Counted from the stretch's first letter, positions 1 to 5,978 are shown. The stretch: DNA of 8,539 nucleotides from an uncultured Hyphomicrobiales bacterium (GCA_903918155.1 CAIXDD010000413.1:1-8539), one strand, 5' to 3'. Translations and numbers: made by a program. The notes: generated by a model from the letters alone, not told the origin.

Positions 1-176
1 ACGTGACGGGCATCGTGACCCTGCCGGAAGGCACGGAAATGGTGATGCCGGGCGACAATGTGACGATGGAAGTCGCGTTGATCGTTCCGATCGCGATGGA
101 AGAGAAGCTGCGCTTCGCCATCCGCGAAGGCGGCCGCACCGTCGGCGCCGGCGTCGTGGCCTCGATCATCGAGTGA
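1..176 (+). CDS. tuf: Elongation factor Tu, C-terminal end (partial)
   Basis: This is the last 57 codons of EF-Tu, the GTPase that delivers aminoacyl-tRNA to the ribosomal A site in the cytoplasm. The reading frame enters at base 3 and stops with TGA at 174-176. The translation carries the hallmark end of domain 3: LPEGTEMVMPGDN, then IAMEEKLRFAIREGGRTVGA and a final VVASIIE, which is nearly invariant in bacterial EF-Tu. The GTPase domain and start lie outside the window. An intrinsic terminator follows 26 bases after the stop. The last 11 bases overlap the 3' end of the convergent GT87 gene. Alphaproteobacteria often have two tuf copies; this one is in the position normally next to tRNA-Trp and secE. 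Identification is by direct recognition of the conserved residues. Confidence 0.97.
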   Translation, partial: VTGIVTLPEGTEMVMPGDNVTMEVALIVPIAMEEKLRFAIREGGRTVGAGVVASIIE

Positions 177-1386
177 TTGCTGCGCAAGGCGCAAGCGATT
201 TGGGGGAGCCTTCGGGCTCCCCTTTTTCGTTGGCGAGAACGCGGCGCGCGATCATCGCGAAGAACAGCGCCAGAATCGGCGGCGCGACGAGTGCGCCCGT
301 TCCCGCCGCAAGATCGAGCGGGACGAGCGGCGCCAGATAGGCCAGGCCCGCCGCCGCCAGCTCCCATGGGCGCAGGGGCGCGCGCGCGCCGTCGCGGGCG
401 AGCCAGGCCAGCGGGATCAGCAGGATCATCAGGTCGTAGCGCAGCACGAAAGGCGTCGTCAGCGCCGCGCCGGCGGCGACGAGCGCGACGCCCGCCAGCG
501 GCTGCGCCCGGCGCGCGGCGACGACGACGGTCGCGCAGACGATCAGCGCAGCGCCGGCCTGTCCCGCATAGGCGAGATCGAGCGGCGCGCCCGCAAGCCG
601 CAGCATGGCGAAGACGCTCTGCAACTTTTCGGGCTCGACATGCCCGTCCTCCAGCACGCGGCGCGCCAGCGGCAGGGCGTCGAGCCAGGCGCGCCAGCTC
701 TCCACGCCGAAGGCCGCCGTGGCGGCGAGCGCGAAGGCCGCCGTCGCGCCCGCCGCCGCGAAAAAGGCGCGCAGCCGTCCGCTTGCGAGGAGGAGCGCCG
801 GCAGCAACAGGCCCAATTGCGGCTTGAAGGCGAGGGCGCCGAAACACAGGCCCGCCAGAACGGGCCGGCGCGCCAGCGCGAGGCCGCCTGCGGCCATGAG
901 CGCGGTGGTGAGGAAAGCGTTTTGCCCATGGGCGGCGTTCATCATCGCAGCGGGCGCGGCGATCAGCGGCGGGAGGCCCGCCAGCGGGCCCTGCGGGTGC
1001 GCGATGCGCCGCAGCGCCAGCGCGCAGGCGGCGAAGCCGAGCGAAAGCCAGCTTGCGAGCGCGACGAAGAACGGCGCAAGGCCCAGCGGCCAGCAGAGGA
1101 GCAGATAGAGCGGGGGATAGAGGAAATAGGCGTAGCCGCTCGTCGTCATCGCCTCCGTCTGCGCGGCCCAATGGCGCGCGACGTCATAGACCTGCGCGGG
1201 CGCGCCGCCCAGCGTGAGCCGCGAGGCGGCGTGGAAACTGGCGAAATCCGCGCCGAAGACCGCATGGTCGAAAAGCCTGTCGCTTTCGCGCAGGGCGAGC
1301 GTCAGCGCCGGCGCCCAGACGATGGCGCCGACGAGTCCCCACAGGAGACCCTGCCTCCGCGCCGCCTGCGCCGCCGGCGCGCTCAC
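166..1386 (-). CDS. GT87 (DUF2029) polytopic glycosyltransferase
   Basis: Predicted integral-membrane glycosyltransferase of the GT87/DUF2029 family, whose characterised members use polyprenyl-phosphate sugars (often mannose) on the periplasmic side. With a GTG start at 1386 the protein has 406 residues and roughly 9-11 hydrophobic segments. Family-type motifs are visible: an acidic GADFASF loop after the first membrane segment (Asp47), YPP at 90-92, a GQN at 154-156 and AFKPQ at 186-190. I chose GTG 1386 because its GTGA overlaps the stop of the upstream GT2-GtrA gene, the usual sign of translational coupling. Another GTG at 1425 would add 13 residues but has no better ribosome binding site. 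The last 20 or so residues read through the tuf terminator and into the tuf coding end, so that tail is unlikely to be conserved. Family assignment is fairly secure; the sugar and acceptor are unknown. Confidence 0.8.
   Translation of the reverse strand: MSAPAAQAARRQGLLWGLVGAIVWAPALTLALRESDRLFDHAVFGADFASFHAASRLTLGGAPAQVYDVARHWAAQTEAMTTSGYAYFLYPPLYLLLCWPLGLAPFFVALASWLSLGFAACALALRRIAHPQGPLAGLPPLIAAPAAMMNAAHGQNAFLTTALMAAGGLALARRPVLAGLCFGALAFKPQLGLLLPALLLASGRLRAFFAAAGATAAFALAATAAFGVESWRAWLDALPLARRVLEDGHVEPEKLQSVFAMLRLAGAPLDLAYAGQAGAALIVCATVVVAARRAQPLAGVALVAAGAALTTPFVLRYDLMILLIPLAWLARDGARAPLRPWELAAAGLAYLAPLVPLDLAAGTGALVAPPILALFFAMIARRVLANEKGEPEGSPKSLAPCAAITR
203..227 (+). terminator. Rho-independent terminator of tuf
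   Basis: A perfect 8-bp stem, GGGGAGCC (203-210) with GGCTCCCC (215-222), is closed by a TTCG tetraloop and followed by five T residues (223-227). This is a textbook intrinsic terminator for tuf transcription. It has no T-run on the opposite strand, so it should act only rightwards. It lies inside the coding sequence of the convergent glycosyltransferase gene, where it encodes part of a Lys/Gly/Glu/Pro/Ser tail. Confidence 0.93.
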
Positions 1387-2540
1387 TTCCGCCAGACGAA
1401 TTTCGTGCTGATTGCGTAATTCCACACGACGCCCATCAACACGCCCGCAAGCCCGGCCAGCGCCCAGCCCTGATCATGCTCGAACGCCCAGGCGGCGACG
1501 CCGACATTGGCGACCGCGCTCACCGAACAGACCAGCGCGAAGAGCGCGAGCCCGCGCAGCCAGGCCGCGCCGCGCCGCCGCGCGCTGCGATAGGTGAGCA
1601 GATTGTTGAGATTGTAATTGGAGAAGATCGCGCAGGCCGTCGCGAAGGCTTGCGCGGGAACGAAGGAGGCGCCGGCGGCATGGGCGGCCCAGAGCGCGAG
1701 GAAGTGAACGAACACGCCGCTCATGCCCACGAGCGCGAAGGAGACGAAGCCCACGGGGGCTGCGCCGCGCGTCGCCTTGTGAAGGAGAAGGCCGAAGAAA
1801 TCGAGCGCCACCTTGGCGTCGAGCTTGCTGTCGCCGGCCAGACGCGCGCGGAATTGATAGCCGACTTCCGTCGTGCGCAAGCGCCCCGCGCCGGTGGCGA
1901 GAATATCGGCGAGGATCTTGAATCCTTCCGTGCACAGGCGCGGCGCAAGCTCCTCGGCGACGTCGCGGCGGATCATGAAAAAGCCGCTCATCGTGTCGCG
2001 CACGTCGGTCTTGAGGGCGAGGCCGGCGAGGCGGATGGCGCCGTCGCTGATCGTCTTGCGCAGGGCGTTGAAGCCTTCGCCGGAGCCGCCGCCCTCCACA
2101 TGGCGGCTGCCGACCGCCAGATCCGCCCCGCCGTCGCGCAGGCGCGCCAGCATTTGCGGCAGGATCGACTCGTCGTGCTGGAGGTCGCCGTCCATCACGG
2201 CCACATAGGGCGCGCTCGAGGCCAGCATGCCCTCGATGCAGGCGCCTGCGAGGCCGCGCCGGCCCACGCGCCGAATGCAGCGCACGCGCGGATCGCGCCG
2301 CGCGATGGATTTCGCCAGCGCATGGGTGCCGTCGGGGCTGTCGTCGTCGACGACGATGATCTCCCATCCGGTCGGCCCCAGCGTCGCGCCGACGCGGCGC
2401 ACAAGCTCGCGCAGATTGTCGCGCTCGTTGAAGGTCGGCACGACGATGGTGAGCAGGACATGGGCGAGGCGCGTTTCGGCGCCGGGCGTCTGCGCGGGGG
2501 CGGACTCGCGCGGCGGCGCGGAGGAGAATGCGAGCGTCAT
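1383..2540 (-). CDS. GT2 polyprenyl-phosphate glycosyltransferase fused to GtrA-like domain
   Basis: Two-part protein of 385 residues. The N-terminal half is a dolichol-phosphate-mannose-synthase-like GT-A domain: VVPTFNE at 33-39, DDDSPDGT at 65-72, GRRGLAGA at 93-100, the metal-binding MDGDLQHD at 116-123, and SGFFMIRR at 185-192. It should transfer a sugar from a nucleotide donor to polyprenyl phosphate at the inner membrane face. The C-terminal part (about 264-385) is a four-helix GtrA-like membrane domain with SNYNLNNLLTYR and a final STKFVWRK, thought to help translocate the lipid-linked sugar. ATG 2540 gives a length normal for this fusion. The frame stays open upstream to 2711, but that extension is low-complexity and has no support. 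The stop overlaps the GT87 start by 4 bases, so the two are probably one operon supplying an envelope glycan. The sugar identity is not readable from sequence. Confidence 0.88.
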   Translation of the reverse strand: MTLAFSSAPPRESAPAQTPGAETRLAHVLLTIVVPTFNERDNLRELVRRVGATLGPTGWEIIVVDDDSPDGTHALAKSIARRDPRVRCIRRVGRRGLAGACIEGMLASSAPYVAVMDGDLQHDESILPQMLARLRDGGADLAVGSRHVEGGGSGEGFNALRKTISDGAIRLAGLALKTDVRDTMSGFFMIRRDVAEELAPRLCTEGFKILADILATGAGRLRTTEVGYQFRARLAGDSKLDAKVALDFFGLLLHKATRGAAPVGFVSFALVGMSGVFVHFLALWAAHAAGASFVPAQAFATACAIFSNYNLNNLLTYRSARRRGAAWLRGLALFALVCSVSAVANVGVAAWAFEHDQGWALAGLAGVLMGVVWNYAISTKFVWRK

Positions 2541-2692
2541 GAAAGGACGAGCCTTGAAAAAAATGAAAAAATCGACGCGCAGAACAATCCGCGCACTATG
2601 GGAAGTCGATGGTTGAGAAAGTCCTAACGAGGGATCGGCCCCGGCTTGCGGCGCGTTCGGGAGCGTCTGGGCGCCCTCCGCCTTCAGCGCCC

Positions 2693-2721
2693 TTGCAATC
2701 CGCCCGGTCATTTGGCATGAG
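2693..2721 (+). promoter_or_regulatory. Candidate sigma70-type promoter for tRNA-Trp
   Basis: TTGCAA (2693-2698) is separated by 17 bp from CATGAG (2716-2721). This predicts a transcript start near 2728, about 30 bases before the tRNA. The -35 matches 4 of 6 consensus positions and the -10 matches 3 of 6, so this is weak. A GC-rich stretch follows the -10, with a small hairpin (GGCCC 2732-2736 with GGGCC 2741-2745). Spacing and position are right, but chance cannot be excluded. The rest of the 2541-2758 gap holds an A-rich patch near 2555-2571 and nothing else I recognise. Confidence 0.35.
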
Positions 2722-2758
2722 AACGGCGTCGGGCCCTGCGGGGCCGCGGCCCAGAGCT

Positions 2759-2835
2759 AGGGGCTTAGCTCAGCTGGTTAGAGCGGCGGTCTCCAAAACC
2801 GCAGGTCGAGAGTTCGAATCCCTCAGCCCCTGCCA
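2759..2835 (+). tRNA. trpT: tRNA-Trp (anticodon CCA)
   Basis: A complete cloverleaf. The acceptor strands AGGGGCT (2759-2765) and AGCCCCT (2825-2831) pair over 7 bp, followed by discriminator G and an encoded CCA (2833-2835). The D-arm is GCTC/GAGC. The anticodon stem is GCGGT (2786-2790) with ACCGC (2798-2802) around loop CTCCAAA, which places anticodon CCA at 2793-2795 and decodes UGG. The T-loop is TTCGAAT. One oddity is that the T-stem GAGAG (2808-2812) against CCCTC (2820-2824) has an A-C mismatch (2811/2821). tRNA-Trp is the expected gene between tuf and secE in alphaproteobacteria, which supports the call. Confidence 0.96.
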
Positions 2836-2863
2836 TCTTCCTTCCTGAAAACCGCTCCTGCGC

Positions 2864-2886
2864 GGCCAAGCTCGCGTCAGCTGGCC
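2864..2886. terminator. Possible hairpin terminator between tRNA-Trp and convergent protease gene
   Basis: GGCC-A-AGCT (2864-2872) pairs with AGCTGGCC (2879-2886) around a 6-base loop, an 8-bp stem with one bulged A. It sits 28 bases after tRNA-Trp and directly after the stop codon of the convergent protease gene, the usual place for a shared terminator. There is no clear T-run on either strand, so it may be only a processing or RNA-stabilising structure. Confidence 0.35.
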
Positions 2887-2888
2887 CC

Positions 2889-4205
2889 TTACCGGCACGT
2901 CACCAGAACGGTATAGGCGCGCGCCGCTTCGGCGATAGCCGCCGGATCGAGCGTCTGGCCGGCCCGGTTCTCGTTGGGGGCCACGCCATTGGCGTCGAGG
3001 AAATTCGTCACGATGGCGGATTTGATCGCGAAATTGACGTTCTGCACGACGTCGCCCGTCACCTTGGCCGCCGCGAGCACGTTGAGTTTCGACACGACGA
3101 CGCCGGCGACATTGCCGAACTGGTCGAGCAGCGGCCCGCCGCTGTTGCCGACCTGCACGGGCGTCGAAATCTGCAAATGGCGCGTATCGTCGGCCAGGCC
3201 CGCCGTGGCGGTGACGTTGCCGATCGTGAAATTGCCCGACGTCGACAACACGCCCACAAGCGGAAAGCCGAAGGCGTAGACGCTTTCGCCGATGCGCGGG
3301 CGCAGCGAGAAGGCGGGCAGGGCCTCGGGCTTGAGGCTTGTGCGCAGGAGCGCGAGATCATTGACCGTGTCGCGCGCGGCGACGCTGGCGGGCGTGCGCG
3401 GGCCGCCCGCCAGGCTGACGTCATAGGTCGCGCAATCCTTCACGACGTGATGATTGGTGAGCACATGGCCGTCGCGGGAGACGAAAAAGCCGGTGCCGCT
3501 GCTGGAGCCGGCGCCGTCCTCCCTGCGCGGCTTCAGCGGCTCGCGCGCGGCCGCAGGCGCGGGGTTTCCCGGCGAAGCGGGCGACGACGGCGAAGCGGCG
3601 GATGGGGCGGGCGCGGCGCCTTGCGCGCGCGCGGCCGCGTCCTGCTTCTGACATTCGATCGCTGAATTGAGCGCCGCGCGGCTGCCGGTCAAGGACAGGC
3701 GCGCCATTTCGCGCTCGCCGAGATAGACCCAGATGCCGCCGGCGTTTGCGAAATCGCGCAGGAATTCCGCCTTCAGGCCGGTGGCGACGAAGCCGGGCTC
3801 GCCGCGGCGCTGAAAGCCGAGGAAGGAGCCGCGCCAATCGCCCTGTCCGCGCGCGCGCATCCGCAGCGAATAGGTTTCGGCGAATTTCACGCCGCGCCAG
3901 GCTTCATTGGTGAAGGCCAGAACCGTGCGGCCGTTGCGGTCGAAGCCGATCCAGACCGTCGTGCCGTCCTTATAGCTCGCCGCGGCGAGGCAGCCGCCGG
4001 CGTCGTTCTGGCCCACCGTCCAGCCGGCGGGGCGCTCATAAATCTTGTCGATGGCGAGCGGCGGCAGGGTTTGCGCGCGCGCGGCCGGCGCATGCAGGGC
4101 CAGGCTGAAGAGGGCTGCGAAAAGGGCGGCAAAGGGGGCGCGCCAGCGCGCGTCAGCGGACTCCGCATTCGTCCCGCCTCGTTCATGCGCGCCGCATGGC
4201 GTCAC
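2889..4205 (-). CDS. Secreted trypsin-like serine protease with extra N-terminal domain
   Basis: Predicted exported protease of the chymotrypsin/HtrA (S1C-like) fold, 438 residues from GTG 4205. Order: signal peptide to about 44 (hydrophobic core APFAALFAALFSLAL, cleavage near AAARA|Q-type APAARA|Q); an unrecognised globular region about 45-185 with GWTVGQNDAGGC and SLTGSRAALNSAIEC; an Ala/Pro/Ser linker about 186-230; then the protease. The triad is visible as TNHHVV (His253), VNDLALL (Asp283) and GNSGGPLL (Ser355). There is no PDZ domain after it, unlike DegP/DegQ. Cysteine pairs in the N-domain and in the protease (KDC, final TCR) could form periplasmic disulfides. Start choice: the open frame extends to 4310, but a promoter predicts transcription beginning near 4305, and the stretch 4205-4268 encodes a Gly/Ser tandem repeat ahead of the signal peptide. 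ATG 4268 and TTG 4220 remain possible. The substrate is unknown. Confidence 0.85.
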   Translation of the reverse strand: MTPCGAHERGGTNAESADARWRAPFAALFAALFSLALHAPAARAQTLPPLAIDKIYERPAGWTVGQNDAGGCLAAASYKDGTTVWIGFDRNGRTVLAFTNEAWRGVKFAETYSLRMRARGQGDWRGSFLGFQRRGEPGFVATGLKAEFLRDFANAGGIWVYLGEREMARLSLTGSRAALNSAIECQKQDAAARAQGAAPAPSAASPSSPASPGNPAPAAAREPLKPRREDGAGSSSGTGFFVSRDGHVLTNHHVVKDCATYDVSLAGGPRTPASVAARDTVNDLALLRTSLKPEALPAFSLRPRIGESVYAFGFPLVGVLSTSGNFTIGNVTATAGLADDTRHLQISTPVQVGNSGGPLLDQFGNVAGVVVSKLNVLAAAKVTGDVVQNVNFAIKSAIVTNFLDANGVAPNENRAGQTLDPAAIAEAARAYTVLVTCR

Positions 4206-4230
4206 GCATGGTCCCGCCAATAGACTCCCC

Positions 4231-4266
4231 GATCCGCCTCCCGATCCGCCTCCCAATGCGCCTCTC
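4231..4266. repeat. Short tandem repeat, three 12-bp units
   Basis: Two identical copies of GATCCGCCTCCC (4231-4242 and 4243-4254) are followed by a diverged third copy AATGCGCCTCTC (4255-4266). They lie in the predicted leader of the protease gene. If translated, they would give a Gly/Ser-rich stretch, which I take as evidence that this part is not coding. Confidence 0.75.
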
Positions 4267-4311
4267 ATGCGTCCCCCAAGGCGCAACGCCACGCCAGCGC
4301 CGAGCCTCACG

Positions 4312-4340
4312 AAACTAGGAACGCGCCTGACTCAAGTCAA
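4312..4340 (-). promoter_or_regulatory. Promoter of the protease gene, with overlapping palindrome
   Basis: On the minus strand, TTGACT (4340-4335) is followed after exactly 17 bp by TAGTTT (4317-4312), predicting a start near 4305. The -35 matches 5 of 6 positions and the -10 matches 3 of 6. The palindrome TGACT-CA-AGTCA (4328-4339) overlaps the -35 and could be an operator. The promoter begins just beyond the stop of the upstream META gene, so the protease can be transcribed on its own. Confidence 0.55.
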
Positions 4341-4349
4341 TGCGAAGCT

Positions 4350-4748
4350 TCAGAGGCGGCGCAGGCGCACCAGATCCGCGCCGGCGGAATCGCGCAACGT
4401 CAGCACGCCTTCGCGCGTCTCGTAGCGGGCGGCCCGCGCGAGCGCGTCGAACAGGCGTTGTTCCTGCTCCATCAACGGCCCTTGGCAGGCCATGCGCGTG
4501 GCGACGAGCGGCCCCATGCGCACCCGTCCGCCTGCGAAGGCGCCTGCGCCTGAAAATCGATTGCAGCCGGCGCTGCCCGTCACGCGTCCGTCGGGCAGGA
4601 TGACGAATTCGGTGGCCTTCGTCTCCAGAGTCGGCGCGCCTGCGATGGTTTCGATGCGCCAGCGCGTGCCGGCCACATCCTCCTGCGCGAAGGCGGGGGG
4701 CGCCGACAGGACGGCGAAGGCGAGAAGGGGAAAGGTCGTCGTGCGCAT
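4350..4748 (-). CDS. META domain (HslJ-like) secreted protein
   Basis: Small exported protein of 132 residues. Residues 1-21 form a signal peptide ending in APPAFA|QE. The rest is one META domain: it opens with VAGTRWRIETIAG (25-37), then FVILPDGRVTGSAGCNRFSG (48-67), then the second conserved cysteine in VATRMACQGP (Cys88), and ends in VLTLRDSAGADLVRL. Cys62 and Cys88 occupy the positions typical of HslJ-type META domains. In other bacteria META proteins are linked to envelope stress, heat shock or antibiotic tolerance, but no biochemical activity is established, so the role here is open. ATG 4748 gives a clean signal peptide; the frame is open further upstream to 4892 without any signal-like sequence. 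The gene lies 61 bases downstream of the MetE-like gene in the same direction and may be co-transcribed with it. Confidence 0.85.
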   Translation of the reverse strand: MRTTTFPLLAFAVLSAPPAFAQEDVAGTRWRIETIAGAPTLETKATEFVILPDGRVTGSAGCNRFSGAGAFAGGRVRMGPLVATRMACQGPLMEQEQRLFDALARAARYETREGVLTLRDSAGADLVRLRRL

Positions 4749-4809
4749 GGGGGGATGATGCGCCTGCGCGATGAACGCCGGCTGAACGCGCTCGTTCAAA
4801 TGCCGCGCG

Positions 4810-5907
4810 TCAGCCCCAGACGTCGCGCGCGGTTTGCGTGACGAGCCGCAATTTCGCTTCCTGATCGGCCGGCGAAACGGGATTGCCGACATCCACGCTG
4901 GCGAAGCCGCATTGCGGGCTGAGCGCGAGCTGATCGAGCGCGACGAAGCGGGCGGCCTCGTCGATGCGCCGTTTCAGATCGTCCTTGCGCTCCAGCGCCG
5001 GCGTCTTCGTGGAGACGAGGCCCAGAACGACCGCGCGGTCCTTCGGCAGGAAGCGCAGCGGCGTGAAATCGCCCGCGCGCGGGGAATCATATTCCAGCAG
5101 GAAGAGATCCGTCGCGAGCGCGTTGAACAAGGTCTCCGCGACCTCTTCATAGCCGCCTTCGGCGTGATGCTGGCCGCCGCGATTGCCGCGGCACAAATGC
5201 ACGCCGATGCGCAGGCCCGCCGGCGCATCGGCCAGCACGCGATTGGTCATGGAGACATAGAGGTCGATGGTCTTGCGCCAGTCCTCGCCGCGCGCGGCGA
5301 GCGTCGCCTGCACATGGAGATCGCCGAATTTCGCGAAGGCGGTTTCGTCCATCTGCACATAGCGGCAGCCGGCGGCGGCCAGATCGGCGAGCTCCGCGCG
5401 AAAGGCGGCGACGATATCGTCCCAGAACGCGCCGACGTCGTCATAGGCGCTCTTGAGGATCGCCGCGTCGCCGCCGCGGAAATGCAACGCGCAGGGGCCG
5501 GGAATCGTGATCTTCGGCGCAAGCCGCGTGGCGGCGGCGAGCGCGCGGTAATCGTCGAGATGAATCGGTTTTGCGCGCGCGATGCGCGAGCCGATGCGCG
5601 CGACCGGCTGCACGCCGCGGCCCCGCGCGTCGCTCGTCGCGTCCGCGGGCACGAAATCGGGAACGATGTCGCCGAGCTGGCCGAAGAAATAGGAATGATA
5701 GGAGCGCCGGCGCATCTCGCCGTCGGTCGCCACGCCCAGGCCCACGCGTTCCTGCAGGGTGAGGGCGTCGGCGATCGCCGCGTCTTCGGCCTCGCGCAGG
5801 GCGTCGGAGGAAAGCCGGCCGGCCTCATGGGCGCGGCGCATGTCGAGCAGGCGCGCAGGGCGCAGCAGGCTGCCGACATGGTCGGCGCGGAATGGCGGCT
5901 GGCCCAA
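4810..5907 (-). CDS. Stand-alone MetE-type (cobalamin-independent methionine synthase II family) methyltransferase
   Basis: Cytoplasmic zinc-dependent thiol methyltransferase of 365 residues, corresponding to the C-terminal catalytic barrel of MetE without its N-terminal half. It opens with PPFRADHVGSLLRP, typical of this family. The four expected zinc ligands are present: GVHLCRGN gives His237 and Cys239, LLEYDSPRAGDF gives Glu272, and LSPQCGFAS gives Cys333. A substrate-site motif VQMDETAF (185-192) is also visible. Homocysteine is the likely acceptor. Because the N-terminal domain that helps full MetE bind polyglutamyl methyl-folate is absent, the methyl donor is uncertain. I chose TTG 5907: it has AAGGGAG exactly 6 bases upstream and gives the family's usual length. 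The frame stays open to 6012, but that extension is Ala/Arg-rich filler. Its neighbours (META, protease) give no pathway link. Confidence 0.85.
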   Translation of the reverse strand: MGQPPFRADHVGSLLRPARLLDMRRAHEAGRLSSDALREAEDAAIADALTLQERVGLGVATDGEMRRRSYHSYFFGQLGDIVPDFVPADATSDARGRGVQPVARIGSRIARAKPIHLDDYRALAAATRLAPKITIPGPCALHFRGGDAAILKSAYDDVGAFWDDIVAAFRAELADLAAAGCRYVQMDETAFAKFGDLHVQATLAARGEDWRKTIDLYVSMTNRVLADAPAGLRIGVHLCRGNRGGQHHAEGGYEEVAETLFNALATDLFLLEYDSPRAGDFTPLRFLPKDRAVVLGLVSTKTPALERKDDLKRRIDEAARFVALDQLALSPQCGFASVDVGNPVSPADQEAKLRLVTQTARDVWG

Positions 5908-5913
5908 GGCGGT

Positions 5914-5920
5914 CTCCCTT
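5914..5920 (-). promoter_or_regulatory. Ribosome binding site deciding a TTG start
   Basis: On the minus strand AAGGGAG (5920-5914) lies 6 bases before TTG 5907. It is among the strongest Shine-Dalgarno matches in the window and has no competing in-frame ATG or GTG nearby, so it supports a TTG start for the MetE-like gene. Confidence 0.65.
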
Positions 5921-5953
5921 CGCGGTCCTCGCCTCCTGCATAACGCCTCCGCC

Positions 5954-5978
5954 GCCGGCGCGAAAGCGGCGCGCCGGC
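5954..5978. other. Perfect 9-bp inverted repeat in the MetE-like leader
   Basis: GCCGGCGCG (5954-5962) and CGCGCCGGC (5970-5978) are perfect complements around the 7-base loop AAAGCGG. The stem lies 47 bases upstream of the TTG start of the MetE-like gene, in the divergent gap 5908-6114. It is more stable than its surroundings require and could be a leader hairpin or an operator. No T-run follows, and I could not match it to a known S-adenosylmethionine or cobalamin riboswitch. Confidence 0.5.

Noticed and set aside
640..1419. Plus-strand open frame across the GT87 gene
   Set aside because: The composition is Arg/Gln/Glu-rich shadow coding with no ribosome binding site. The minus-strand frame has membrane helices and family motifs.
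2578..2601. Possible upstream promoter for tRNA-Trp using TATGGG at 2596-2601
   Set aside because: No acceptable -35 at 16-18 bp. The candidate at 2693-2721 is closer and better spaced.
1476..2627. Long plus-strand open frame (383 codons) across the GT2-GtrA gene
   Set aside because: It is the antisense frame of a clear GT2-GtrA gene. The translation is rich in Ala, Arg, Glu and Gly without any motif, as expected from high GC suppressing stop codons.
2541..2711. N-terminal extension of the GT2-GtrA protein up to 2711
   Set aside because: The added 57 residues include a run encoded by an A/T-rich patch and no conserved sequence. ATG 2540 gives the usual family length.
2759..2888. tRNA-Trp as an integration site for a mobile island
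   Set aside because: No integrase, no partial repeat of the tRNA 3' end in the window, and the neighbouring genes show the same base composition and codon bias as the ribosomal genes.
3887..4186. Alternative minus-strand frame beginning with ATG 4186 within the protease N-terminus, suggesting a frameshift
   Set aside because: The annotated frame is continuous through signal peptide, N-domain and protease, while the alternative frame encodes Arg/Pro/Ala-rich filler.
4783..4798. Inverted repeat TGAACG/CGTTCA between the MetE-like and META genes
   Set aside because: Only 6 bp with a 4-base loop and no T-run on the transcribed strand; too weak to call a terminator.
4834..5943. Long plus-strand open frame (369 codons) across the MetE-like gene
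   Set aside because: It is antisense to a protein with all zinc ligands in place, and its own translation is low-complexity with no recognisable domain.
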